Program-made: the position numbers and the translations under genes
Shown: positions 7,012 to 15,685 of the stretch, one piece after another
Layout of the letters: each line of letters begins with the position of its first letter
Position numbering within the stretch: position 1 is the first letter of the stretch
Source of the DNA: Algoriphagus sp.
GTDB lineage: Bacteria; Bacteroidota; Bacteroidia; Cytophagales; Cyclobacteriaceae
DNA: 64,000 nucleotides
NCBI RefSeq assembly: GCF_029254265.1
Contig: NZ_JAQWXX010000040.1
Location: 1 to 64,000, forward strand
Direction: 5' to 3'
Notes under the pieces: model-generated
What the model was told of the DNA's origin: nothing
What the model saw: the letters and a program-made list of their open reading frames with translations, nothing else
Database searches by the model: none

Positions 7012-9423
7012 ATGCTCAAAAACTACTTAAAAATCGCTTGGAGGAACCTGCTTAGAAATAAGCTTTATTCCTTTGTAAATATTTCAGGTTTGTCCATCGG
7101 TATGACGGTCTGCATATTGATTATGCTTTTTGTGAATTATGAACGGGATTTTGATCGATTTCACACCAAAAATATTTATCGGCTAAATGAAGTTCAGAAT
7201 TGGGAGGGAATGGTCGCTCCCCAAAAGGTAGCCCTATCCATGTATCCCATGGGGCCAACGCTTTTGGAGGAATTCCCCGAGATCAAGAATTTTACACGAC
7301 TTAGTTTGGCTGGTGAATTCAAGGTGAAAAATGAAAATAAAGAGACCATTCTTTCAAAAACCGTTTGGGCGGACTCTTCCTTTTTCCAGCTTTTTGATTT
7401 TAAACTTATCGAAGGAAATCCGGAAACTGCTCTGAAGGATCCCTTCAGTATAGTTTTGACTCGGGAAAGTGCAGAGAAAATCTTCGGAAGTAAACCGGCT
7501 CTCGGTGAGGTTCTAACGCTTTCCGAGCAAGACACTGTTTCTTACTCCGTGACCGGGGTAATGGAAAACTTTCCAGAAAACTCCCATTTGCAGTTTAATG
7601 CACTGAGCTCATTCAATAGCTATGTTGGTCCACAAGCGATAGAAAACTGGGGAGGCAATTGGCTGACGACTTACCTAGAATTGGGAGAGGATGTGAATAT
7701 TGAAGAGTTGGAGAAGAAGTTTCCGGATTATCTTCTTTCCCACATGGATGAAAGAGAAGCAGATGACTATGAGTTGTTTCTTCAGCCATTGAGTGAGGTT
7801 CATGCCGGATCCTCGGATATCACACATGATTACCTCAATTTTCAGAAGTTCGACAAAGCCTACACCCGCATCTTTTTTTACATCGCGATCCTGGTCATGG
7901 TGATTGCTGCGCTCAATTTTGTCAATCTCTCCACCGCTAAATCCATCAATCGCGCCATGGAAATCGGGGTGAGAAAAGTGTCAGGCGCCACAAAATCCAA
8001 TCTTTATTTCCAATTCATAGGTGAATCGGTATTTATCAGTTTGATAGCGATGTTTTTTGCCTTGGTGTTGGTTGGGTTTTTCCTTCCTTCACTCAATCAA
8101 TTCAGTCAGCGATCCCTCGTATTTCCGATTCTATCGGAACCATTAACTTTGATTTATATCCTTTCCGGAGCGGTTTTGATTGGGATCTTGTCTGGACTTT
8201 ACCCAGCCTTGTACCTATCTGGTTTCCGACCTGCGGGAATATTGAAAGGCGCAGATTTGAAGATTGGGAATAAATCAGGATTTAGGACTACGCTTGTGGT
8301 GGTGCAGTTTTCAGCTGCGATATTCTTGATCATCTCCACCATTTTTGCGAGCAGGCAATTGCGCTACATGCAGGCGAAAGACTTGGGTTTTGCCTATGAC
8401 CAAATTTTGACGATCCCCTTTGGCAATCAGCCGATCGAAAAGTATGGACCTTTCAAACAGCAACTTCTGAGCAACTCTTCGGTTCAAAGTGTATCAGCTT
8501 CAGGTCAGAGACTGGGGAATAACCTGCACCAGACCTCTATGATTTTTGAAGGAAAAGAAGATACCCGTGAGCTTTCGACTTCCCATCTGGTCGTGGATCC
8601 CGACTTTGTCAGTCTTTACCAAATGGAATTGGTAGCAGGGAGAAACTTTATTCCCGAAAACAAGGCCGAAAGCGGTAAGGGCTTTATCATCAATGAATCC
8701 TTAGCCAAAGAATTACTTGCTGCGGAAAGCCAAAATGCAACTTTGGAATCTTTAATCGGCAAACCTTTTGGATTTGGTTGGGCAGATTCATTGGGTCAGA
8801 TCGTCGGGGTAGTAAGAGACTTCAATTTTAATTCACTCCATCACAAAATCGAAACGCTATTTCTGGTCCGTGAGGAAAACTGGGGCTATGCTGAGATTTC
8901 TGTCAAAATCAACGGCTCACAAGCCAACGAGGCAATTGCGGCTATCGAAACTGTTTGGAATCAGCATTTTCCGGAAAGAGAGTTCGAATACAGTTTTCTG
9001 AATTCCCATTTTGAGGAATTGTATCGAGCCGACCGCACGGTGAATTACATCGTAGGCTTGCTAACCATACTTTCCATTTTGATTTCCTGCTTGGGCTTGT
9101 TTGGTTTGGCCTCATTTGCCACCGAGCAGCGGGTTAAGGAAATAGGAATTCGCAAAGTATTAGGTGCATCAGTCGCTAAAGTGGTGATGCTGCTTTCCAA
9201 AGATTTCGTTATGCCGGTCTTTTGGGCAATTCTCCTTGCTGTTCCGATTTCATGGTTTGCCGTCAACCAATGGCTAGAAGACTATGCCTACCGGATCAGT
9301 TTTGAATGGTGGATCGTAGGAATTGCAGGAGGTTTTGCTTTGCTATTGGCCTTGCTAACAGTAAGCTTTCAATCAATTAAAGCAGCTATTGCCAATCCGG
9401 TTAAAAGCCTGAAAAGCGAATGA
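7012..9423 (+). CDS. MacB/FtsX-type ABC transporter permease (duplicated, orphan)
   Basis: An 803-residue inner-membrane permease of the duplicated FtsX type. ATG 7012 is preferred because it gives MLKNYLKIAWRNLLRNK, matching the paralogues; the in-frame ATG at 7000 is made by the tail of a dispersed repeat. FtsX blocks carry AMEIGVRKVSGA (about 315-330) and VKEIGIRKVLGA (about 705-720), and the C-terminus is NPVKSLKSE. The 5' 35 bases are almost identical at nucleotide level to those of the gene at 9628. No ATPase is adjacent. The repeat inserted between it and the preceding permease may have changed its cotranscription. Confidence 0.93.
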   Translation: MLKNYLKIAWRNLLRNKLYSFVNISGLSIGMTVCILIMLFVNYERDFDRFHTKNIYRLNEVQNWEGMVAPQKVALSMYPMGPTLLEEFPEIKNFTRLSLAGEFKVKNENKETILSKTVWADSSFFQLFDFKLIEGNPETALKDPFSIVLTRESAEKIFGSKPALGEVLTLSEQDTVSYSVTGVMENFPENSHLQFNALSSFNSYVGPQAIENWGGNWLTTYLELGEDVNIEELEKKFPDYLLSHMDEREADDYELFLQPLSEVHAGSSDITHDYLNFQKFDKAYTRIFFYIAILVMVIAALNFVNLSTAKSINRAMEIGVRKVSGATKSNLYFQFIGESVFISLIAMFFALVLVGFFLPSLNQFSQRSLVFPILSEPLTLIYILSGAVLIGILSGLYPALYLSGFRPAGILKGADLKIGNKSGFRTTLVVVQFSAAIFLIISTIFASRQLRYMQAKDLGFAYDQILTIPFGNQPIEKYGPFKQQLLSNSSVQSVSASGQRLGNNLHQTSMIFEGKEDTRELSTSHLVVDPDFVSLYQMELVAGRNFIPENKAESGKGFIINESLAKELLAAESQNATLESLIGKPFGFGWADSLGQIVGVVRDFNFNSLHHKIETLFLVREENWGYAEISVKINGSQANEAIAAIETVWNQHFPEREFEYSFLNSHFEELYRADRTVNYIVGLLTILSILISCLGLFGLASFATEQRVKEIGIRKVLGASVAKVVMLLSKDFVMPVFWAILLAVPISWFAVNQWLEDYAYRISFEWWIVGIAGGFALLLALLTVSFQSIKAAIANPVKSLKSE

Positions 9424-9627
9424 TGGATGAATGAGAGGATTTACAATTTAGAAATTGCGATTTACAGGATTCGTGATAGAGTTGAACGTGGATTTAGAAA
9501 TGAAAAATATCGAATGAGGAATTTCGAATGATGAAGTCTAGGAATATCGAATGATGAATTTAGATGTCAGATGTTTATTAGAATTTTAGAATTTTTTAAT
9601 CTTCAAATTTTATAATCAAAAGAAACC
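9424..9627. repeat. Intergenic word repeats between permeases
   Basis: There is no gene. Near-repeats of ATCGAATGATGAATTT (9505-9560) are followed by an AT-rich leader (9577-9625) made of AATTTTAGAATTTTTTAATCTTC-like words. The same kind of leader precedes the genes at 17260 and 19831 (words TTTCAATTTTA, AATCTTCCAATT). These look like dispersed degenerate repeats; a promoter role is possible but not shown. Confidence 0.4.
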
Positions 9628-12039
9628 ATGCTTAAAAACTACTTAAAAATCGCTTGGAGAAATGTTTTCAGAAATAAGGTAAGATCTGCAATCCATATTT
9701 TAGGGCTTTCGATTGGGATTGCGATCTGTTTTTTGATTTTCAATGTGGTCACCCATTCCTATAGCTTTGATCGATTTCACCCTGATGTAGAGCGGATATA
9801 TCGCATCAATACTTTGACGGATTGGGGCGATGGGGGAGCTTTTCCTAATTCCGGTACTCCAGGTCCATTGGGAGAGGTGATTCAAGATGAAATCCCGGGT
9901 ATAGCACAGAAAGGAAGATTATATACCGGATATCAGACTTTGGTAGCTGACCCTTCCAACAATCGGACATTTGGTAGATCTAATTTTGTGACTTATGCCG
10001 ATGGAGGTTTCTTTGAGATTTTCCCTAGAACTTGGTTGGCCGGCGATCCCAAAACTGCATTAGAAAAGCCAAACAGTCTGGTGATTTCCGAGGTAAGTCT
10101 TCATAAATATTTTCCAGGATCAGAAGCTGCTGATGTTTTGGGAAAGGAGCTTTTGTTTGTAGAAGCAGATAGCATTCCGGCAATGATCACTGGTGTTGTT
10201 ACGGACTATACTGAGAATTCTGATTTCATTTTCCAGGACTTCATTTCCCTAAGCACCATTCAAACTGAAGCACTTAAAGAATGGTATGGACTTCATATTT
10301 GGGGTTCTGTCAACTCGAGTTCACAGCTTTTTGTAAAACTTGACCCAAATGTTGACCTCGAATCTATTGATAAAGCTTTTACATCTCTGGTAGAAAAGCA
10401 TTTTGAATTAGACGATGACTCAAAGACAAGTTTTTTTGCAGAGCCCTTGGCAGAAATGCATTTCTCTCAAAACTATGCAGATGATCATGTCTCCAAAGTC
10501 TTCTTAAAAGGATTGATTTTTATCGGCTTGATTATTCTGGTTTTAGCAAGTTTGAATTTTATCAATCTTGAAACTGCCCAAGCTATCAACCGGGCAAAGG
10601 AAGTGGGAATCAGAAAGACAATAGGGGGGAGTAGAGGAGAGTTGATCCTTCAATTCTTGACTGAGACCTTTTTATTAGTTTTACTGAGCACCTTATTTGC
10701 GATGGTTTTTGTAGAAGGGCTTCGGCTTTCATTTGCCAGTTACCTCCCTCAGGATTTCAATTTGGAGTTTTTATCGAATGTCAATTTGATTTTCTATTTG
10801 GCTTTTCCCCTTACGCTCACCTTGGTGACAGGCATTTATCCCTCTTTGATTTTATCCGGATACCAAGCTCAGCGGGCTTTGAAAGGTGAATTTTCAAAAT
10901 CGGGGAAATTTTCAATGGGAGCTTTTCTTCGGAAAAATCTAACGGTGCTTCAATTTGCATCTTCCATAGCCTTTATCATTTTGGTCTTGGTTCTGAATTC
11001 GCAACTCAAATTTGTAACGAGCCAACCCCTTGGTTTTGAAAAAGATGCAGTGCTTTATTCTGGGTTACCATTTATGTCTGATCCAGATAAAATGCTCCAA
11101 CTTCAGAATCGCTTAAACCAAGAATCTGCGGTGGACGCAGCGAGTTTGAGCGGGAGTTTGGTGTCGTCCAACAGTCTTTGGACTTCGGATGCCTACGTTC
11201 CTGTGGATACTACCGAAAAGCAAATTTATGTCCAAGTGATGAATGTGGATTCCGCTTTTGTACGAGTAAATGGAATTTCGCTGTTGGCAGGAACTGCTGC
11301 GATCAAAAGTGATGACGAACTGATTGTCAATGAAAATTTCCTCAAAGAAGCTGGTTTTAGCTCAAAAGAGGAAGCAATTGGGTTGCAGATCCGACACGGT
11401 GGAAAGGAATTTAGGATTATAGGTGTTATTGGAAATTTTCATTCGAGAACATTGCGCGAAGAGATTAGACCCATGCTGATGAAGCGGGAACCAACTTACT
11501 TCCAAACGGTGAGTGTGAAACTTAACAGCGATCAAAATTTGGCAGAAGCCAAGCAAAATCTGGAGAATATTTATGAATCGATTTATCCAAATGAGGAGGC
11601 TTCATTTAGTTTTCTGGATACTCAGATTGAGAAGTTTTACGAAGAAGATCTTAAAATCAGAAATGTCTTGGGCTTTGCCTGTGGCTTGGCAATCTTGATC
11701 AGCTGTATGGGTTTATTTGGACTTTCTTCCTTCACTATAGCACAGCGAACCAAGGAAATCAGTATCCGGAAAGTGCTGGGAGCCACCTTGCAGCAGATCT
11801 TATTTTTGATTTCCAAGGACTATGTGATTTTAGTAGGAATCGCATTTTTATTGGCGATTTATCCTTCCTATTATTTCTTGAATGATTGGCTGAATGGCTT
11901 TAATACAAGAATCGATATGCCTTACCTGATCTTTGCTGCAGCAGGACTTGGAGTGATGGCGATCTGTCTGATCATTGTGGGTACCCATTCTTACATCGCT
12001 TCGCAAAGCAATCCGGCGGAAGTGCTGAAAAGCGAATGA
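9628..12039 (+). CDS. MacB/FtsX-type ABC transporter permease (duplicated, orphan)
   Basis: An 803-residue inner-membrane permease starting MLKNYLKIAWRNVFRNK. It shows the N-terminal helix, the first periplasmic domain, the first FtsX block with AKEVGIRKTIGG (about 320-335), a central helix near 440-460, the second periplasmic domain, and the second FtsX block with TKEISIRKVLGA (about 705-720). It ends in NPAEVLKSE. It is the third member of the co-directional run that begins at 4283, but a 204-bp repeat-rich spacer separates it from the previous gene. No ATPase or adaptor protein is adjacent. Substrate unknown. Confidence 0.93.
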   Translation: MLKNYLKIAWRNVFRNKVRSAIHILGLSIGIAICFLIFNVVTHSYSFDRFHPDVERIYRINTLTDWGDGGAFPNSGTPGPLGEVIQDEIPGIAQKGRLYTGYQTLVADPSNNRTFGRSNFVTYADGGFFEIFPRTWLAGDPKTALEKPNSLVISEVSLHKYFPGSEAADVLGKELLFVEADSIPAMITGVVTDYTENSDFIFQDFISLSTIQTEALKEWYGLHIWGSVNSSSQLFVKLDPNVDLESIDKAFTSLVEKHFELDDDSKTSFFAEPLAEMHFSQNYADDHVSKVFLKGLIFIGLIILVLASLNFINLETAQAINRAKEVGIRKTIGGSRGELILQFLTETFLLVLLSTLFAMVFVEGLRLSFASYLPQDFNLEFLSNVNLIFYLAFPLTLTLVTGIYPSLILSGYQAQRALKGEFSKSGKFSMGAFLRKNLTVLQFASSIAFIILVLVLNSQLKFVTSQPLGFEKDAVLYSGLPFMSDPDKMLQLQNRLNQESAVDAASLSGSLVSSNSLWTSDAYVPVDTTEKQIYVQVMNVDSAFVRVNGISLLAGTAAIKSDDELIVNENFLKEAGFSSKEEAIGLQIRHGGKEFRIIGVIGNFHSRTLREEIRPMLMKREPTYFQTVSVKLNSDQNLAEAKQNLENIYESIYPNEEASFSFLDTQIEKFYEEDLKIRNVLGFACGLAILISCMGLFGLSSFTIAQRTKEISIRKVLGATLQQILFLISKDYVILVGIAFLLAIYPSYYFLNDWLNGFNTRIDMPYLIFAAAGLGVMAICLIIVGTHSYIASQSNPAEVLKSE

Positions 12040-12176
12040 GTGGATTTTAGATTTAGGATTTCAGATATAAGATTTTAGGGTCTATTACAACAGATGGAGA
12101 ATAAAAGACGGGTTCTTAAATTAAAGCCGTATTCTCTAGCCCACTTTTTTAATCGTGGGTGAAGATGATACAATTG

Positions 12177-12231
12177 TTAACCCGATCTTATTTTCTCCTT
12201 AAATTATTTAGGAGGTGATTACCCGGGTTAA
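12177..12231 (+). promoter_or_regulatory. Nested palindromes upstream of TonB-dependent receptor
   Basis: The outer arms TTAACCCG (12177-12184) and CGGGTTAA (12224-12231) are perfect inverted repeats. They enclose a near-perfect palindrome at 12195-12214 (CTCC, one extra T, TAAAT, T, ATTTA, GGAG). A smaller hairpin CCCAC/GTGGG lies at 12140-12159. No T-run follows, so a terminator is unlikely; an operator or a structured 5' leader for the receptor gene 46 bp downstream is inferred. The rest of the 12040-12277 spacer holds only TTAGATTTAGGAT-type words. Confidence 0.5.
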
Positions 12232-12277
12232 ATTATTTCGATTTTTGAGGTGTTGGAATGTTTGAATACAATGCCTC

Positions 12278-14695
12278 ATGAAAAAATCAATTTTGGTTTT
12301 CTTTTTTATATTTGGAATCCTTGGAGGTTTTAACAACCTGTTTTCCCAATCCATAAAAGTAAAGCTCTCCGGGAAAATCATTGATGAAACTACCCAAGAG
12401 CCTTTGCCCTATGTGAATGTTTTGCTAAAGAAAAACATTGACTCAACTTTTGTGACGGGCTCGATTTCTGATGAAGCTGGTTTATTTATCCTTAATGATG
12501 TACCATCAGGGGAGTACGTTTTAGAAACAAGTTTTATAGGATTCGAATCTGTAATTATCCCAGTTTTTGTCGGATCAAATTCTCCATTTTTAAATTTGGG
12601 AGAGTTGCAGATGAAAACTTCAATTCAGGAATTAGGCGAGGTGGAGGTTATCGGACAGCAAGATGCAGTTGCTACCAAGCTGGATAAGAAGACCTATGAT
12701 CTTTCTGAAAATATCAGCCAATCTGGAGGATCCGTGCTTCAAGCAATGCAAAACTTGCCAGGGGTAGCAGTTCAGGAAGAGAAAGTGCAGATCAGAGGAA
12801 ATGATCGAATCACTGTATTAATTGATGGAAAGCAAACCGCTTTGACAGGATTTGGAAATCAAACTGGCTTGGATAATCTGCCTGCTTCCGCCGTGGAAAA
12901 AATCGAAATCATCAATAATCCTTCGGCTAAGTTTGATGCAAATGGGAATGGTGGAATCATCAACATTATTCTTAAAAAAGAGCAAAAACAAGGTGTAAAT
13001 GGAAGTGTGGGATTAGCACTAGGCCTTGGGGCAATGTGGGAGAAGAAAGCAAATCTGCCGGGTATTCGGCCTCAGTATCAAAACACCCCTAAAATCAACC
13101 CATCGCTTTCTCTGAATTTCAGAAAGAAAGACTTGAATTTTTTCATCCAAGCGGATAATCTCTATACCCAAACACTCAATAAGAATGAGTTTGTAATCCG
13201 AACTTATGATGATGGTACGGTGATCAATCAGCAGCTCAAACGAAATCGGAATACCAATTTTCTCACCACACGGGCCGGAGTAGATTGGACGATTAATTCT
13301 TCGAATATCTTAACGATTTCAGGACTTTTCGGGAGTGAGAAAATTATTGATCGAGGGGATCAGCCATTTTATAATGAAGATTTTACAGAGCAACTGAGAC
13401 TTTGGCAGTTTTTGGAAGATGAGTTGAAAACTACAGTGATGGCCACTGCGGCCTTTCAGCACAAGTTTTCTGATCCAGGTCATACCCTTTCTGCAGGTAT
13501 GAATTATACTTTTCACCGAGAGGATGAGCAGTATTTCTTTACCAATACGCTTCCTAATTCTGTTGGCCAAGATGCATTCAAGTTATTGTCAGATGAGAAT
13601 GTTTTGGATTGGACACTTGACTATGTGAAGCCATTGCCTCAAGGTAAATTGGAAATGGGTATGAAGCTTCGAAGACGATGGATTCCTACGAATATGCAGT
13701 TTTTTCCAGGATTGAATTCGCCTATAGATTCCTTGGCTGGTGGAGCGGCTACGTATCGTGAAACCATTCCTGCAGTCTATGGCAATTACATTTATGAAAC
13801 CAAGAAACTCGAAGCTGAGATCGGCTTAAGAGTGGAATACGTGAATCTGAACTACGAAGTGAATCCAAATCATCCAACTTATAAAAGCGATGGCTATCAG
13901 TATTTCCAACCATTCCCAAATACCCGAATTTCCTACAAAGTCAATGATTTTAATAAGTTGACTTTTTCCTATAATCGCCGAGTGGATCGACCAAATGAAG
14001 TGGATATCAGGATCTTTCCAAAATACGATGATGCTGAGATTATCAAAGTTGGAAATCCAGCTTTACAGCCCCAATTCACGAATTCATTTGAGTTAGGATG
14101 GAAAGCAGGTTGGAACTCTGGCTATCTTTATTCCGCCATTTATCATCGGATGGTCAATGGTACGATTACCAGAATTTCGACTACCGTACCTGACAGCCGA
14201 TTGATCTATGCTATTTTCCAAAATGCAGATAAAAGCTATAACAGCGGAATTGAATTGATTTGGAATCAAGAGGTGAACGACTGGTATACTTTTGATTTAA
14301 ACCTGACGGGCTATCATAATCAGATTGATGCGTTTACGGTTGAAAACTTATATCCAAAGCCACATACTTTCACTGCTGAGAAACAGGAGATCTTTTCAGG
14401 AAATGTGAAGTGGAATTCCAAATTCAAGTTTTCAGAAAATCTGAGTGGGCAAGTTTCTGTAATTTATCTCGCTCCGGATTTGATTCCACAGGGCCGAATA
14501 GATTCTAGATTTTCGGTAGATGTAGGTTTGAAGCGTTCAATCCAAAATGGAAAAGGGGAACTGTTTTTTAATGCCACAGACCTATTCAATACTTTGGTAA
14601 TCAATCGAACTATTCAAGGAAATGACTTTAGCTACACCAGCGCGGATTACTACGAGACACAGGTGATAAGAGTCGGGTATACCAGGAAGTTTTAG
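12278..14695 (+). CDS. TonB-dependent receptor-like outer membrane protein (large beta-barrel family)
   Basis: An 805-residue outer-membrane protein. A signal peptide ends near FNNLFSQ (about residue 24). A carboxypeptidase-regulatory-like domain follows (about 28-115, KLSGKIIDETTQEPLPYVNVLL), then a plug domain (about 130-230, IRGNDRITVLIDGKQTAL; IEIINNPSAKFDANGNGGI), and then a long barrel (about 235-805) of the OMP_b-brl_3 type, ending in the aromatic residue F. Proteins of this type import or bind ligands with TonB energy, but many lack a known substrate. No SusD partner, ATPase or regulator is adjacent. It appears monocistronic, with palindromic sequences in its leader. Confidence 0.9.
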   Translation: MKKSILVFFFIFGILGGFNNLFSQSIKVKLSGKIIDETTQEPLPYVNVLLKKNIDSTFVTGSISDEAGLFILNDVPSGEYVLETSFIGFESVIIPVFVGSNSPFLNLGELQMKTSIQELGEVEVIGQQDAVATKLDKKTYDLSENISQSGGSVLQAMQNLPGVAVQEEKVQIRGNDRITVLIDGKQTALTGFGNQTGLDNLPASAVEKIEIINNPSAKFDANGNGGIINIILKKEQKQGVNGSVGLALGLGAMWEKKANLPGIRPQYQNTPKINPSLSLNFRKKDLNFFIQADNLYTQTLNKNEFVIRTYDDGTVINQQLKRNRNTNFLTTRAGVDWTINSSNILTISGLFGSEKIIDRGDQPFYNEDFTEQLRLWQFLEDELKTTVMATAAFQHKFSDPGHTLSAGMNYTFHREDEQYFFTNTLPNSVGQDAFKLLSDENVLDWTLDYVKPLPQGKLEMGMKLRRRWIPTNMQFFPGLNSPIDSLAGGAATYRETIPAVYGNYIYETKKLEAEIGLRVEYVNLNYEVNPNHPTYKSDGYQYFQPFPNTRISYKVNDFNKLTFSYNRRVDRPNEVDIRIFPKYDDAEIIKVGNPALQPQFTNSFELGWKAGWNSGYLYSAIYHRMVNGTITRISTTVPDSRLIYAIFQNADKSYNSGIELIWNQEVNDWYTFDLNLTGYHNQIDAFTVENLYPKPHTFTAEKQEIFSGNVKWNSKFKFSENLSGQVSVIYLAPDLIPQGRIDSRFSVDVGLKRSIQNGKGELFFNATDLFNTLVINRTIQGNDFSYTSADYYETQVIRVGYTRKF

Positions 14696-14998
14696 GACGA
14701 GTGAATAGTCACGATTTAATATAGTCCAAGGGTATAAGCCCTTGGCGATGTTTTGCTAATCCATAAGTTTTCTTTTTCAAAAAAATCAACAAACATCCAC
14801 TGGTGTAATAAATATTTTTAAGTAAGTTTTTCGAAGAGAATTTCCTCTGAAAAGTTATCTTGCAGATAAGATTGAAGATTAATTTCTCCTAGTTAATTCT
14901 TTTTTCTAATGAAATCGAGCATTACCTAAGCTACTTACAGAGCTGTGATTATAAACTGCGAGATTCCATATGGCTTTTGAAAAATAATTTATTACCCT
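14696..14998. other. Intergenic region with one small hairpin
   Basis: These 303 bases contain no gene. A 7-bp hairpin (CCAAGGG 14726-14732, CCCTTGG 14739-14745) followed by CGATGTTTTGC could be a weak terminator for the receptor gene. The remainder is AT-rich and should hold the promoter of the DUF1080 gene, which I cannot place. Confidence 0.4.
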
Positions 14999-15658
14999 AT
15001 GAATAAACCCATCTTAGTCACTTTCATTTTAATTTTTTCCGTTTTCTCTTTTGCTTCATTTGGTCAAAAAATGAAAAATGAAAAAGGCTTTTCCCCACTC
15101 TATAATGGGAAGAATCTAGAGGGTTGGGTTGGTAATAAAGAGTCTTATCGATCTGAAAATGGGCTAATTATTATTGATCCTAAAGGAAAGGGTGGAGGGA
15201 ATCTTTATACTGAAAAGGAATATGGAGACTTTATTCTCCGCTTTGAATTTCAGCTAACCCCAGGCGCTAATAATGGTCTAGGTATTCATGCACCTTTAGA
15301 AGGGGATGCGGCCTATTTAGGCAAGGAAATTCAGATCTTAGATAACACCGCTTCCAAATACGATGGACTGAAAGAATACCAATTTCATGGTTCTGTCTAC
15401 GGGGTAATTCCTGCCAAAAAAGGCTTTTTAAAACCTGTTGGAGAATGGAATCAGCAAGAAGTAATCGTCCAGCATCCCAAAATCACAGTGATTCTAAATG
15501 GTACAGTGATCTTAGAGGGAGATTATCTGGAAGCTAGTAAGAATGGAACGTTAGATGGAAAAGAACATCCGGGCTTGCAGCGTGATAGAGGTCATATTGG
15601 CTTTTTGGGACATGGAGATGTAGTCCATTTCAAAAATATTAGAATTAAGGAATTGTAG
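14999..15658 (+). CDS. DUF1080 / 3-keto-disaccharide hydrolase family secreted protein
   Basis: The 219-residue product has a signal peptide (MNKPILVTFILIFSVFSFASFGQ). Its single concanavalin-like domain shows the family marks GFSPLYNGKNLEGW near residue 31, LRFEFQLTPGANNGLGIHAP near 80-100, EIQILDN, HGSVYGVIPA, and a C-terminal GHIGFLGHGDVVHFKNIRIKEL. The family (PF06439) includes 3-keto-glycoside hydrolases that act with sugar 3-dehydrogenases. The gene 27 bp downstream is a Gfo/Idh/MocA oxidoreductase, a classic partner, which supports a joint role in periplasmic sugar oxidation and cleavage. The substrate cannot be told. Confidence 0.88.
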   Translation: MNKPILVTFILIFSVFSFASFGQKMKNEKGFSPLYNGKNLEGWVGNKESYRSENGLIIIDPKGKGGGNLYTEKEYGDFILRFEFQLTPGANNGLGIHAPLEGDAAYLGKEIQILDNTASKYDGLKEYQFHGSVYGVIPAKKGFLKPVGEWNQQEVIVQHPKITVILNGTVILEGDYLEASKNGTLDGKEHPGLQRDRGHIGFLGHGDVVHFKNIRIKEL

Positions 15659-15685
15659 ATATATAAGAATTAAACAAAGAAGGAT

